5,158 bases of DNA from Acidimicrobiales bacterium (GTDB lineage: Bacteria > Actinomycetota > Acidimicrobiia > Acidimicrobiales > RAAP-2). The position numbers were made by a program, and so were the translations under genes. The stretch's first letter is position 1. Each line of letters starts with the position of its first letter. The DNA lies in the NCBI GenBank assembly GCA_017883105.1, contig JADGOF010000198.1, positions 1 to 5,158 of the forward strand, given 5' to 3'. Shown one piece after another: positions 1-5,158 of this stretch. The notes under the pieces are model-generated. The model was not told the origin of the DNA, did not search any database, and was given only the letters and a program-made list of their open reading frames with translations.

Positions 1-1461
1 CCAGATGATCGACTGCATCTCCGAGTACGCCTCGAGCCCGGTGTCGCCCCCGTCACGGCCGATGCCGCTCATCTTGAACCCACCGAAGGGGGCATCCATA
101 TTGCGCTGGGCGGTGTTGATGCCGACATGGCCGGCCCGGAGCCGCTTGGCCACCCGGAACGCTCGGGTCGTGTCACCGGAGAAGACGTAGTCGTAGAGAC
201 CGAACTCGGAGTCGTTGGCGATGGCGATGCCTTCTTCTTCGTCGTCGAAGGGGATGGCCACCAACACCGGCCCGAAGATCTCCTCACGGGCCACGGTGAT
301 GTCGTTGGTCCCGACGACCAGTGTGGGCTCGACGTAGAAGCCGCGCTCCATGTGCTCGGGACGACCACCTCCGACGACCACCTCGCCCTGCCGGCGGCCG
401 GTTTCGATGTAGTCGAGCACCCGCTGCTGCTGGGCTCTGGAGATGAGCGGTCCCACCACGGTCGTCGGATCGGTCGGGTCACCCACCTTGAGCGCACCGG
501 CAAACGCGGACAGCCCCTCCACCACCTGGTCGAAGATGCTCCGCTGCACCACGGCCCGGGTCGGCGCCGTGCAGATCTGGCCCGAGTGGAAGGCCCAGGT
601 CGAACCGATGGCGGTGATGACCGCCTTGATGTCGGCGTCCTCGAAGACCACCGCGGCCCCTTTGCCTCCGAGCTCCATGAGCAGGCGCTTCATGGTCGGG
701 GCCCCGGCGGTGGCGATGCGTTGGCCGACAGCGGTCGAGCCGGTGAACGAGACCATGTCGACGTCGGGGGACGAGGTAAGCACCGACGCAGGCTCGGGAC
801 CCGCGGCACTGATCAGATTGATTACGCCGGCGGGGAAGCCCACCTCGTCGAGGACGCGGGTCATCTCGATGACGGCGAGCGGGTCCTGCGGGGCGGGCTT
901 GATGATCACGGTGTTGCCCATGGCCAGCGCCGGGGCCACCTTGCCGGCCATGTTGGTCATGGGGAAGTTGTAGCTGGCGATGGCGGCCACCACGCCGACC
1001 GGCTGGCGGTAGGCCAGAGCACTGATCAGGCCCCCGGGGGCCAGGGGGGTGGCTGCGGACACGACGGGCGGCAGCATCGACTCCTGGACGTGGCGGATGT
1101 CGCGGGAGTACCGGTCGAACCGGTCGGCAGTCACCGGTACCTGCATACGAGAGCCGACCGAGGCGGTGGCGCCCGTCTCGGCGATGACCAGGGGCACCAG
1201 TTCCTCACCCTTGGTCCGGATGGCGGCGGCGGCCGCCTTCAGCAGGGCGAGGCGCTCCTCCACCGGGGTGGCGGCCCAGGCCGGGAACGCCTCACGCGCC
1301 GCCGCGGCGGCGGCGTGGGCGTCGTCGACCGATGCATCGGGTGCCTGGCCGACCAGCTGTTCGGTGGCCGGGTTGATGATGTCGTAGGTGCCGTTGCCGG
1401 CCCCGACCCACTTGCCGCCGATCAGCAGTTGCTTTTCGTCCCTGGTGACCTGACTACCCAT
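1..1461 (-). CDS. NAD(P)-dependent aldehyde dehydrogenase, C-terminus cut by window edge
   Basis: It oxidises an aldehyde to the carboxylic acid using NAD(P)+, in the cytoplasm; the substrate cannot be told. The frame is open for 487 codons from ATG at 1461 to the window edge, close to the usual family length of about 490, so only a few residues are missing. The catalytic set is in place with family spacing: Asn165 (in SYNFP, with Tyr where Trp is usual), coenzyme-binding Lys188 (IIKPAP), the Rossmann motif FTGSTAVG ending at Gly246, general base Glu263 (MELGGKG), and nucleophile Cys297 (SGQICTAP). The C-terminal EEIFGPV and PFGGFKMSGIGR motifs are also present. The ATG is preceded by AAAGGGG at a 6-nt spacing. 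It lies downstream of the amidohydrolase on the same strand, but a 146-bp gap with its own operator-like palindrome suggests separate control. The family is certain; the substrate and symbol are not. Confidence 0.96.
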   Translation of the reverse strand, partial: MGSQVTRDEKQLLIGGKWVGAGNGTYDIINPATEQLVGQAPDASVDDAHAAAAAAREAFPAWAATPVEERLALLKAAAAAIRTKGEELVPLVIAETGATASVGSRMQVPVTADRFDRYSRDIRHVQESMLPPVVSAATPLAPGGLISALAYRQPVGVVAAIASYNFPMTNMAGKVAPALAMGNTVIIKPAPQDPLAVIEMTRVLDEVGFPAGVINLISAAGPEPASVLTSSPDVDMVSFTGSTAVGQRIATAGAPTMKRLLMELGGKGAAVVFEDADIKAVITAIGSTWAFHSGQICTAPTRAVVQRSIFDQVVEGLSAFAGALKVGDPTDPTTVVGPLISRAQQQRVLDYIETGRRQGEVVVGGGRPEHMERGFYVEPTLVVGTNDITVAREEIFGPVLVAIPFDDEEEGIAIANDSEFGLYDYVFSGDTTRAFRVAKRLRAGHVGINTAQRNMDAPFGGFKMSGIGRDGGDTGLEAYSEMQSIIW

Positions 1462-1467
1462 GATGGG

Positions 1468-1474
1468 CCCCTTT
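1468..1474 (-). promoter_or_regulatory. Ribosome binding site of the aldehyde dehydrogenase
   Basis: AAAGGGG on the minus strand lies 6 nt before the ATG at 1461. It supports that ATG as the start, and the protein begins MGSQVTRDEKQLLIGGKWV, a normal aldehyde dehydrogenase N-terminus. Confidence 0.7.
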
Positions 1475-1540
1475 CGCGGTGAACGACGACTCCGAATGAG
1501 TGCCGGAGCAACCGGCGGGATGATGACTCGTGGCGGTGAC

Positions 1541-1555
1541 CTGACGCCGCGTCAG
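1541..1555. promoter_or_regulatory. Operator-like palindrome CTGACGCCGCGTCAG
   Basis: This is a perfect 15-bp palindrome around a single central base, 80 bp upstream of the aldehyde dehydrogenase start. The same half-sites with the same spacing (CTGAC-N5-GTCAG) recur at 3428-3442 upstream of the amidohydrolase. Short palindromes of this size and spacing are typical of dimeric repressors such as the TetR family. No regulator gene lies in the window, so the binding protein is unknown. Confidence 0.5.
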
Positions 1556-1556
1556 C

Positions 1557-1562
1557 AGTGTA
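1557..1562 (-). promoter_or_regulatory. Possible -10 element (TACACT) for the aldehyde dehydrogenase
   Basis: TACACT on the minus strand matches four of six bases of the TATAAT consensus. It sits directly next to the CTGACGCCGCGTCAG palindrome, so transcription would begin inside the operator. No convincing -35 box is seen 17-18 bp upstream, so this is a weak call, helped by the parallel arrangement at the amidohydrolase promoter. Confidence 0.25.
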
Positions 1563-1573
1563 GGTCGTGACCT
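1562..1573. repeat. Small inverted repeat AGGTC-GT-GACCT
   Basis: A perfect 5-bp inverted repeat with a 2-bp centre lies just upstream of the possible -10 element of the aldehyde dehydrogenase. It could be a second protein-binding site, but a repeat this short can arise by chance. Confidence 0.25.
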
Positions 1574-1589
1574 GCCGGGCCGACGCCCT

Positions 1590-1610
1590 TGAGGTCGGAG
1601 GCGAACCTCA
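1590..1610 (-). terminator. Weak hairpin at the end of the amidohydrolase gene
   Basis: TGAGGT and ACCTCA form a 6-bp stem around a 9-nt loop, and the stem includes the amidohydrolase stop codon. No T-rich run follows on the minus strand, so it is not a classical intrinsic terminator; it may only slow or partly end transcription before the aldehyde dehydrogenase. Confidence 0.2.
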
Positions 1611-3341
1611 GACGGCGGTGGGGGTGGGGTCCACGGTCACCGTGTTCCGCCCCGATTTGAGCAGCGTGCCCGGCAGGTTGCCGGTCGGCTTGCCATCGGC
1701 GATGGTCTCGACGCCGTTGACCAGCACCCGGACCACGCCGATGGCATCGGCGATCAGACGGGGGCTCCCCCCGGGGAGGTCGTTGACCAGGGTGGCCGGC
1801 TCGGAGCCGACCGTCTCCGGATCGAAGATGAAGAGGTCGGCGCATAGGCCTTCGGCCACTCGACCACGGTCGTACAGCCCGAAGAGCTCGGCCGGGGCCT
1901 CGGTCATCAGCTGGACGGCGCACTCCATCGCCACCAGCTTCCGCTTGCGCAGGCAGTCACCGAGGAAGGAGGTCGGATAGTTGGAGCCGCACATCCGGTC
2001 GAGATGGGCGCCGGCGTCCGATCCGCCCACCATGGCCCCGGGGTTCTCCCAGACCTCGGCCCGGGCCTGCCACGAGGCGTCGTCGCCGTCGGAGGCCTTG
2101 GGCCACAGCACGGTCCGGAGCTCGTCGGCGATGACCAGGTCGAGCAGGGCGTCGAAGGGGGCCTTCCCCTGTTCCTCGGCGATGGAACCGACATCGCGCC
2201 AGCTCAGGCCTTTGTTTTCGGGGGCGTACGTGTCTCCGATGATGTAGTTGGCCCAGTGGGAGAGACGGCGGAAGACACCGGCGTCGTCCGAGTGGGCCAG
2301 TTCGTCGAGGTAAGCCCGGACGGCCGGATCGCGCAACTTCTCGATCCGCTCCTCTATCGGCAGCCCCATCACGTCGCCCCAGCCGGGAATCAGGAAGAGG
2401 GCGCAATGGGTTCGGAAACTCATGTTCATGGGCACCAGGGTGGGCATGGTCAGGGCCACGATCTTCCCGCCGGCCTCGGCCGCCCGGGACGAGGCCTCCA
2501 ACTGGCGGGCCGTCTTGTCGGGGGTCCGCGAGTCGATGGTCAGCAGGTTCCAGTTGAGGGGGCGGCGGGCAGTGGCGGTCATGGCCACCATGAGGTCGAT
2601 CTCCTCGTCGGAGAAGGTGTCGAGGCAGCCGTTGGTGATGTACTCGAGGGTGGTGCCCGGGTGATCGCGCACCACTTCGCAGAAGGCCAACATCTCGCGA
2701 CGGTCGGCGTTGCGCGACGAGATGGGGTTGCCGTCCCCGTCGGAGTGGGTGCGGGACTGGGAGGAGGAGAAGCCCAACCCTCCGGCTTCGATCGACTCGG
2801 CCAGCAGCCGGGTCATCTCCGCCAGCTCTTCGTCGTTGGCCACCTCCGATCCGCGGTCGGCGCCCATCACCCACCGGCGCAGGGCGCAGTGGCCCACCAA
2901 GAAGCCGGCGTTGACCCCGAGGTTGCCCTCGAGCCGTCCCAGGTACTCACCGAAACTGCTCCAGTCCCAGTCGATGCCCTCCTCGAGGGCGACCAGGGGC
3001 ATGCCTTCGACCTTGGCCATCATCCGGCGGATGTAGTCGTGGTCCTCCGCCTTGATCGGGGCCAGGGTGAACCCGCAGTTCCCCCCGATGACCGTGGTCA
3101 CCCCATGGAGGTTGGACGGAGATGCGGTCGGGTCCCAGAAGAGCTGGGCGTCGTAGTGGGTGTGGGGGTCGATGATGCCGGGGGCGACGACCAGGCCCGC
3201 GGCATCGAGCTCGGTGGTGCCGGCCTCGTCCACCTGGCCGACGGCCACGATCTTGCCGTCCCGGATGCCGACGTCGGCTCGGCGACCGGGGGCTCCGGTG
3301 CCATCGACGACCAGGCCGTTGCGGATCACGTAATCGAGCAT
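1608..3341 (-). CDS. Amidohydrolase, N-acyl-D-amino-acid deacylase-like
   Basis: A cytoplasmic metal-dependent hydrolase of 577 residues, predicted to cleave an amide or cyclic amide bond; the true substrate is unknown. The N-terminus (MLDYVIRNGLVVDGTG) and C-terminus (GRVAEGLCADLFIFDP, then VRVLVNGV) form the usual small beta-sandwich around a TIM barrel. Metal-site motifs seen are H60-T-H62 in DPHTHYDAQ, Cys89 in GGNCGF, and Asp442 in GGSDAGAH. The 29-residue gap between H60 and Cys89 matches what I recall of D-aminoacylase. VGHCALR at 149-155 is another family motif. The two further histidine ligands of D-aminoacylase are not evident; EYITNG (233-238) and LNWNLL (262-267) seem to occupy those strands. 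The ATG at 3341 is preferred to one 23 codons upstream because a good ribosome binding site precedes it and family similarity begins there. Annotation pipelines often label such proteins D-aminoacylase without biochemical proof. Confidence 0.93.
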   Translation of the reverse strand: MLDYVIRNGLVVDGTGAPGRRADVGIRDGKIVAVGQVDEAGTTELDAAGLVVAPGIIDPHTHYDAQLFWDPTASPSNLHGVTTVIGGNCGFTLAPIKAEDHDYIRRMMAKVEGMPLVALEEGIDWDWSSFGEYLGRLEGNLGVNAGFLVGHCALRRWVMGADRGSEVANDEELAEMTRLLAESIEAGGLGFSSSQSRTHSDGDGNPISSRNADRREMLAFCEVVRDHPGTTLEYITNGCLDTFSDEEIDLMVAMTATARRPLNWNLLTIDSRTPDKTARQLEASSRAAEAGGKIVALTMPTLVPMNMSFRTHCALFLIPGWGDVMGLPIEERIEKLRDPAVRAYLDELAHSDDAGVFRRLSHWANYIIGDTYAPENKGLSWRDVGSIAEEQGKAPFDALLDLVIADELRTVLWPKASDGDDASWQARAEVWENPGAMVGGSDAGAHLDRMCGSNYPTSFLGDCLRKRKLVAMECAVQLMTEAPAELFGLYDRGRVAEGLCADLFIFDPETVGSEPATLVNDLPGGSPRLIADAIGVVRVLVNGVETIADGKPTGNLPGTLLKSGRNTVTVDPTPTAV

Positions 3342-3349
3342 GGTGGTGT

Positions 3350-3356
3350 TCCCTTC
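3350..3356 (-). promoter_or_regulatory. Ribosome binding site of the amidohydrolase
   Basis: GAAGGGA on the minus strand lies 8 nt before the ATG at 3341. It decides the start in favour of this ATG over the in-frame upstream one at 3410. Confidence 0.65.
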
Positions 3357-3367
3357 GTGGACGGGCG

Positions 3368-3381
3368 GGCGGCATGCCGCC
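3368..3381. repeat. Perfect 14-bp palindrome GGCGGCATGCCGCC
   Basis: The sequence equals its own reverse complement over all 14 bp with no central gap, which suits a protein-binding site better than an RNA hairpin. It lies about 27 bp upstream of the amidohydrolase ATG, within the likely leader. A second operator is possible; chance in GC-rich DNA is also possible. Confidence 0.3.
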
Positions 3382-3427
3382 TCATGGGTGATGCGATGGC
3401 CACGGCCCACCGGGCCCTAGCCGAAAC

Positions 3428-3442
3428 CTGACAGACCGTCAG
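3428..3442. promoter_or_regulatory. Operator-like inverted repeat CTGACAGACCGTCAG
   Basis: Half-sites CTGAC and GTCAG are separated by 5 bp, with partial symmetry extending outward to AA and TT (3425-3445). It lies 87 bp upstream of the amidohydrolase start. It shares half-sites and spacing with the perfect palindrome at 1541-1555, 80 bp before the aldehyde dehydrogenase, which suggests a common dimeric repressor. A TetR-family protein is the most natural guess; none is encoded in the window. Confidence 0.55.
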
Positions 3443-3470
3443 TTTATGCCCCCCGGGCCCGCCCTGTCGG
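3441..3470 (-). promoter_or_regulatory. Possible promoter of the amidohydrolase (CCGACA-N18-TAAACT)
   Basis: On the minus strand CCGACA (3470-3465) matches four of six -35 bases. It is followed after 18 bp by TAAACT (3446-3441), matching four of six -10 bases. The -10 box overlaps the edge of the CTGAC-N5-GTCAG repeat, so a bound repressor would block initiation. The leader would be roughly 90 nt. The call is based on pattern only. Confidence 0.35.
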
Positions 3471-3507
3471 GGCGAACGACGAGAAGGCCGGATCGGCGGG
3501 CCCGGGG
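3451..3507. repeat. 13-bp GC-only inverted repeat with a 31-nt loop
   Basis: CCCCGGGCCCGCC (3451-3463) is the exact reverse complement of GGCGGGCCCGGGG (3495-3507), a 13-bp perfect stem around 31 nt. It lies in the divergent region between the amidohydrolase promoter and the mechanosensitive channel gene. It could form a strong hairpin in a transcript from either strand, or a cruciform, or be a paired protein site. No T-run follows, so a classical terminator is unlikely. Confidence 0.5.
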
Positions 3508-3533
3508 CCGCAGCGTGGGGCAAGAGCGGTCGA

Positions 3534-3542
3534 TGGTAATTT
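3534..3542 (+). promoter_or_regulatory. Possible extended -10 element for the channel gene
   Basis: TGGTAATTT has the extended -10 form TGN followed by TANNNT and is one of the few AT-rich spots in the region. No clear -35 box is seen. Initiation near 3549 would leave about 42 nt before the GTG at 3591. Weak support. Confidence 0.25.
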
Positions 3543-3590
3543 GCCGGCATCCACCACTCTTGGTTCCAAGACCATCTCCTCCCGGTCATC

Positions 3591-4409
3591 GTGCTGCTGC
3601 TGGGTGCAGGCCTCGCCGTCCGCTTCGCCCACTGGGTGGGGGCGCGGCGCCGGACGTGGATCGACGTCCAGATCCGGCGCCAGATCGAATCGGGTGCAGT
3701 GGCCTCCGAGTCGCTCAAGCGGTCGCGGGCCATCAGTGAGGCCATCGAATGGGTGGCGGTCGCCCTTACCTACTTCATCGTCTTCATCCTCGCCTTCGAT
3801 CGGCTGGGCGTCCCCCTCACCACCCTGGTGGCCCCGGCCACCGTGGTGGGCATCGGGCTGGGGTTCGGGGCCCAGCAGATGGTGGGCGACCTGCTGGCCG
3901 GGTTCTTCCTGTTCGCCGAGCGTCAGTTCGCCTTCGGTGATGTGATCCGGCTGTCCGTGCCCGGGCAGAACGTGGGCATCACCGGCACCGTCGAGGAGCT
4001 CACGCTGCGGGTCACCAAGGTGCGGACGGCCCAGGGCGAACTGGTGGTGGTGCCCAACAGCGCATTGCGGCAGGTGACCAACCTGTCGAAGGACTGGTCG
4101 CGTGCGGTGATCGACATCCCGGTGTCGGTCACCGAGGACCTCGAACACGTCACCTTGCTTCTCCGTGAGGTGGTGACGGCCATGGCCGCTGAGCCCCGGT
4201 GGCGCGATCTCCTCCTCGGGGACCCGGTGGTGGCCGGGGTGGAGACCATCGACGTCGGGTACGTGCAGCTCCGGCTGATCGCCCGGACGCTTCCGGGTCG
4301 TCAGTTCGAGGTGGCCCGCGAGATCCGGCTGCGGGCGGCCACCGGGCTGCGGGCTGCGGGCGTCACCTCACCTGCGGTCGGCGACAGTGCCGCCCAGGCC
4401 ACACGATGA
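3591..4409 (+). CDS. Small-conductance mechanosensitive channel, MscS family
   Basis: An inner-membrane channel predicted to open under membrane tension and release solutes on osmotic downshock. From the GTG at 3591 it has 272 residues, near the size of E. coli MscS. A membrane segment begins at the N-terminus (about 1-15), a second spans about 52-70, and the pore helix covers about 76-107 with the signature VGIGLGFGAQ then DLLAGFFLFAE. The beta domain follows (RQFAFGDVI, then VVVPNSALRQVTNLS near 152-166), then the C-terminal alpha/beta domain. The start is uncertain: GTG has no ribosome binding site and cuts into the first membrane segment. The frame is open back to the TAA at 3537 and reads plausibly as protein (HHSWFQDHLLPVIV), but holds no ATG, GTG or TTG there. 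The stop overlaps the next start as ATGA, implying an operon and translational coupling. Confidence 0.92.
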   Translation: MLLLGAGLAVRFAHWVGARRRTWIDVQIRRQIESGAVASESLKRSRAISEAIEWVAVALTYFIVFILAFDRLGVPLTTLVAPATVVGIGLGFGAQQMVGDLLAGFFLFAERQFAFGDVIRLSVPGQNVGITGTVEELTLRVTKVRTAQGELVVVPNSALRQVTNLSKDWSRAVIDIPVSVTEDLEHVTLLLREVVTAMAAEPRWRDLLLGDPVVAGVETIDVGYVQLRLIARTLPGRQFEVAREIRLRAATGLRAAGVTSPAVGDSAAQATR

Positions 4410-4966
4410 CCGATCAGTCCGACGACGGCGGGACGACCGCGGGCGAGGATCAACCGCCGATCGAGCCGCCCGACATGGAGGAGGCCGGCCGCGCCAACCT
4501 CTGGGGCCGGTGGAGGAATGCCGACCCGGAGGAGTCGACACCCCACAGTGCCCTGGTCGGGTTCATGTCGGTGCCGGTCCACCGGCGCTTCCCCATCCGC
4601 CGGTCCACCCTGTTGATGGCGGTGGCCTTCCTCGGTTTCGGGACACTCTGCTACCTCTACCCCCCCGGGGCCGGTGGGACTGTCATCAACACTTCCAACG
4701 GAACGTTCTTCATTCCCAACGGAACATCGGTGTCGACCACCACCACGACCCGCCCCCCGGCAACCACCACGACCACGCGGCCCCCGGCCTCGTCGACCAC
4801 CACGTCGACCAGACCGAACGCCACCTCGACGACGACATCGTCGTCGACCACCACCACCTCCACTTCGGGGTCGTCGACCACCTCCACCGTCAAAGGTCAG
4901 CCGGCCACCACCACGACCACCACCACCGGGCCGGGTAGCAGCGGATCCACCACCACCGTTCCCTGA
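4406..4966 (+). CDS. Membrane-anchored protein with Thr/Ser-rich tail
   Basis: I do not recognise a named family. The 186-residue protein has an acidic, Pro-containing N-terminal part (1-60), a basic patch (HRRFPIRR, 59-66), one membrane helix (about 68-86, TLLMAVAFLGFGTLCYLY), a short linker with two NGT sequences (98-100, 105-107), and a low-complexity tail from 110 to the end with 36 Thr and 16 Ser in 77 residues. The basic patch before the helix suggests the N-terminus is cytoplasmic and the tail lies outside, where it may act as a cell-wall-spanning or O-glycosylated stalk. The start was chosen for its ATGA overlap with the channel gene; an in-frame extension further upstream would lie inside the channel gene. 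The ribosome binding site is weak, consistent with coupled translation. The overlap hints at a role with the channel or in envelope stress, which is inference. Confidence 0.75.
   Translation: MTDQSDDGGTTAGEDQPPIEPPDMEEAGRANLWGRWRNADPEESTPHSALVGFMSVPVHRRFPIRRSTLLMAVAFLGFGTLCYLYPPGAGGTVINTSNGTFFIPNGTSVSTTTTTRPPATTTTTRPPASSTTTSTRPNATSTTTSSSTTTTSTSGSSTTSTVKGQPATTTTTTTGPGSSGSTTTVP
4736..4822 (+). repeat. Degenerate tandem repeat coding TTTTTRPPA
   Basis: Three consecutive units encode TTTTTRPPA, TTTTTRPPA and SSTTTSTRPNA (residues 111-139). They are built mostly of ACC and ACG triplets. The triplet-rich run continues to about 4960 without the RPP spacers. Such tracts can change length by slippage, though the mixed codons here reduce that risk. 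Confidence 0.7.
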
Positions 4967-5018
4967 CCGGGCTGGCTGACCCTCGGCAGTGAGACGACAG
5001 TGAGGCGCGCCGGCTCAG

Positions 5019-5045
5019 TGAACGCGAGGACGCCTCGCCGGTTCA
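5019..5045. terminator. Hairpin between convergent genes, possible terminator
   Basis: TGAAC-GCGAGG pairs with CCTCGC-cg-GTTCA around a 3-nt ACG loop, giving an 11-bp stem with a 2-nt bulge. It lies between the ends of two convergent genes and contains the stop codon of the oxidoreductase (5043-5045). No T-run follows on either strand, so termination would be of the GC-hairpin type, as is common in high-GC bacteria. The gap before it (4967-5018) holds three short CAGTGA-type repeats and nothing else recognisable. Confidence 0.4.
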
Positions 5046-5158
5046 GGAGTTGACCAGGGGAGCCACGTCGTGGCCGAAGGCGGCGATCTGATCGCACAGC
5101 TCGTCGACCGAGCGCGACGGGAACCGCACCTGCACCTGGCCCACCCCGGCCTCGCCGA
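5043..5158 (-). CDS. C-terminal tail of an LLM-class flavin/F420-dependent oxidoreductase
   Basis: Only the last 37 codons and the TGA stop are inside the window; the gene continues beyond 5158. The tail contains GVGQVQVRFPSRSVDELCDQ and ends IAAFGHDVAPLVNS. This strongly resembles the C-terminal strand and helix of luciferase-like monooxygenase-class oxidoreductases (G-V-x-x-x-Q-V-R-F, then a final helix with Ala-Phe-Gly and APL). Members use FMN or coenzyme F420 to oxidise or reduce diverse small molecules; many are F420-dependent in Actinobacteria. The cofactor site is not in view, so neither cofactor nor substrate can be assigned. It converges on the Thr-rich protein gene with a 76-bp gap. 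Confidence 0.7.
   Translation of the reverse strand, partial: GEAGVGQVQVRFPSRSVDELCDQIAAFGHDVAPLVNS

Noticed and set aside
127..1482. Long plus-strand open frame of 451 codons
   Set aside because: It lies wholly opposite the aldehyde dehydrogenase, is rich in Gly, His, Asp and Arg without domains, and is the usual shadow of a GC-rich gene.
3342..3410. 23-codon N-terminal extension of the amidohydrolase to an upstream ATG
   Set aside because: The extension has no family similarity, and a good ribosome binding site precedes the ATG at 3341.
2004..3431. Long plus-strand open frame of 475 codons
   Set aside because: Antisense shadow of the amidohydrolase; composition is low-information and no motif is seen.
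3444..4148. Minus-strand open frame of 234 codons
   Set aside because: Opposite the MscS channel gene, whose motifs are unmistakable; the antisense product has no recognisable domain.
4199..4405. In-frame upstream extension of the Thr-rich protein
   Set aside because: It would lie inside the channel gene in another frame and reads as Arg/Gly/Pro-rich shadow; the ATG at 4406 with ATGA overlap is the better start.
4657..4893. Minus-strand Val/Asp-rich open frame
   Set aside because: Direct antisense reading of the Thr-codon tract (ACC/ACG reads as GGT/CGT, shifted to Val/Asp codons); an artefact of the repeat.
4987..5022. Three CAGTGA-type short direct repeats
   Set aside because: Only 6-7 bp with irregular spacing; no sign of a CRISPR, iteron or operator array.

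Overview
The window is a GC-rich bacterial stretch. The protein repertoire fits an actinobacterium: an N-acyl-D-amino-acid-deacylase-type amidohydrolase, a luciferase-like (LLM class) oxidoreductase tail, and a membrane protein with a very Thr-rich tail. Acidimicrobiia is my best guess for the class, but this rests on style and composition, since no taxonomic marker gene is present.

Layout. Positions 1-1461 (minus) hold an NAD(P)-dependent aldehyde dehydrogenase that is almost complete; the window edge cuts only its extreme C-terminus. A 146-bp gap (1462-1607) follows, carrying a perfect palindrome and a possible promoter. Positions 1608-3341 (minus) hold a complete 577-residue metal-dependent amidohydrolase. 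A divergent intergenic region of about 250 bp (3342-3590) is rich in symmetry: a 14-bp palindrome, an operator-like repeat, a 13-bp GC-only inverted repeat, and possible promoters for both directions. Positions 3591-4409 (plus) hold an MscS-type small-conductance mechanosensitive channel. It overlaps by ATGA with a small membrane-anchored protein with a Thr/Ser-rich tail (4406-4966, plus). A short convergent gap with a hairpin (5019-5045) leads to the C-terminal tail of an LLM-class flavin/F420-dependent oxidoreductase (5043-5158, minus), which is cut by the window edge.

How the parts relate. The three minus-strand genes look like catabolic enzymes of unknown substrate: an amidohydrolase, an aldehyde dehydrogenase and an LLM oxidoreductase. 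The strongest non-coding signal is a shared 15-bp operator-like motif, CTGAC-N5-GTCAG, found once upstream of the dehydrogenase and once upstream of the amidohydrolase, about 80-87 bp from each start codon. It suggests one repressor, perhaps of the TetR family, controls both genes. The plus-strand pair looks like a separate envelope or osmotic-stress unit. No RNA gene, mobile element or CRISPR array was seen.
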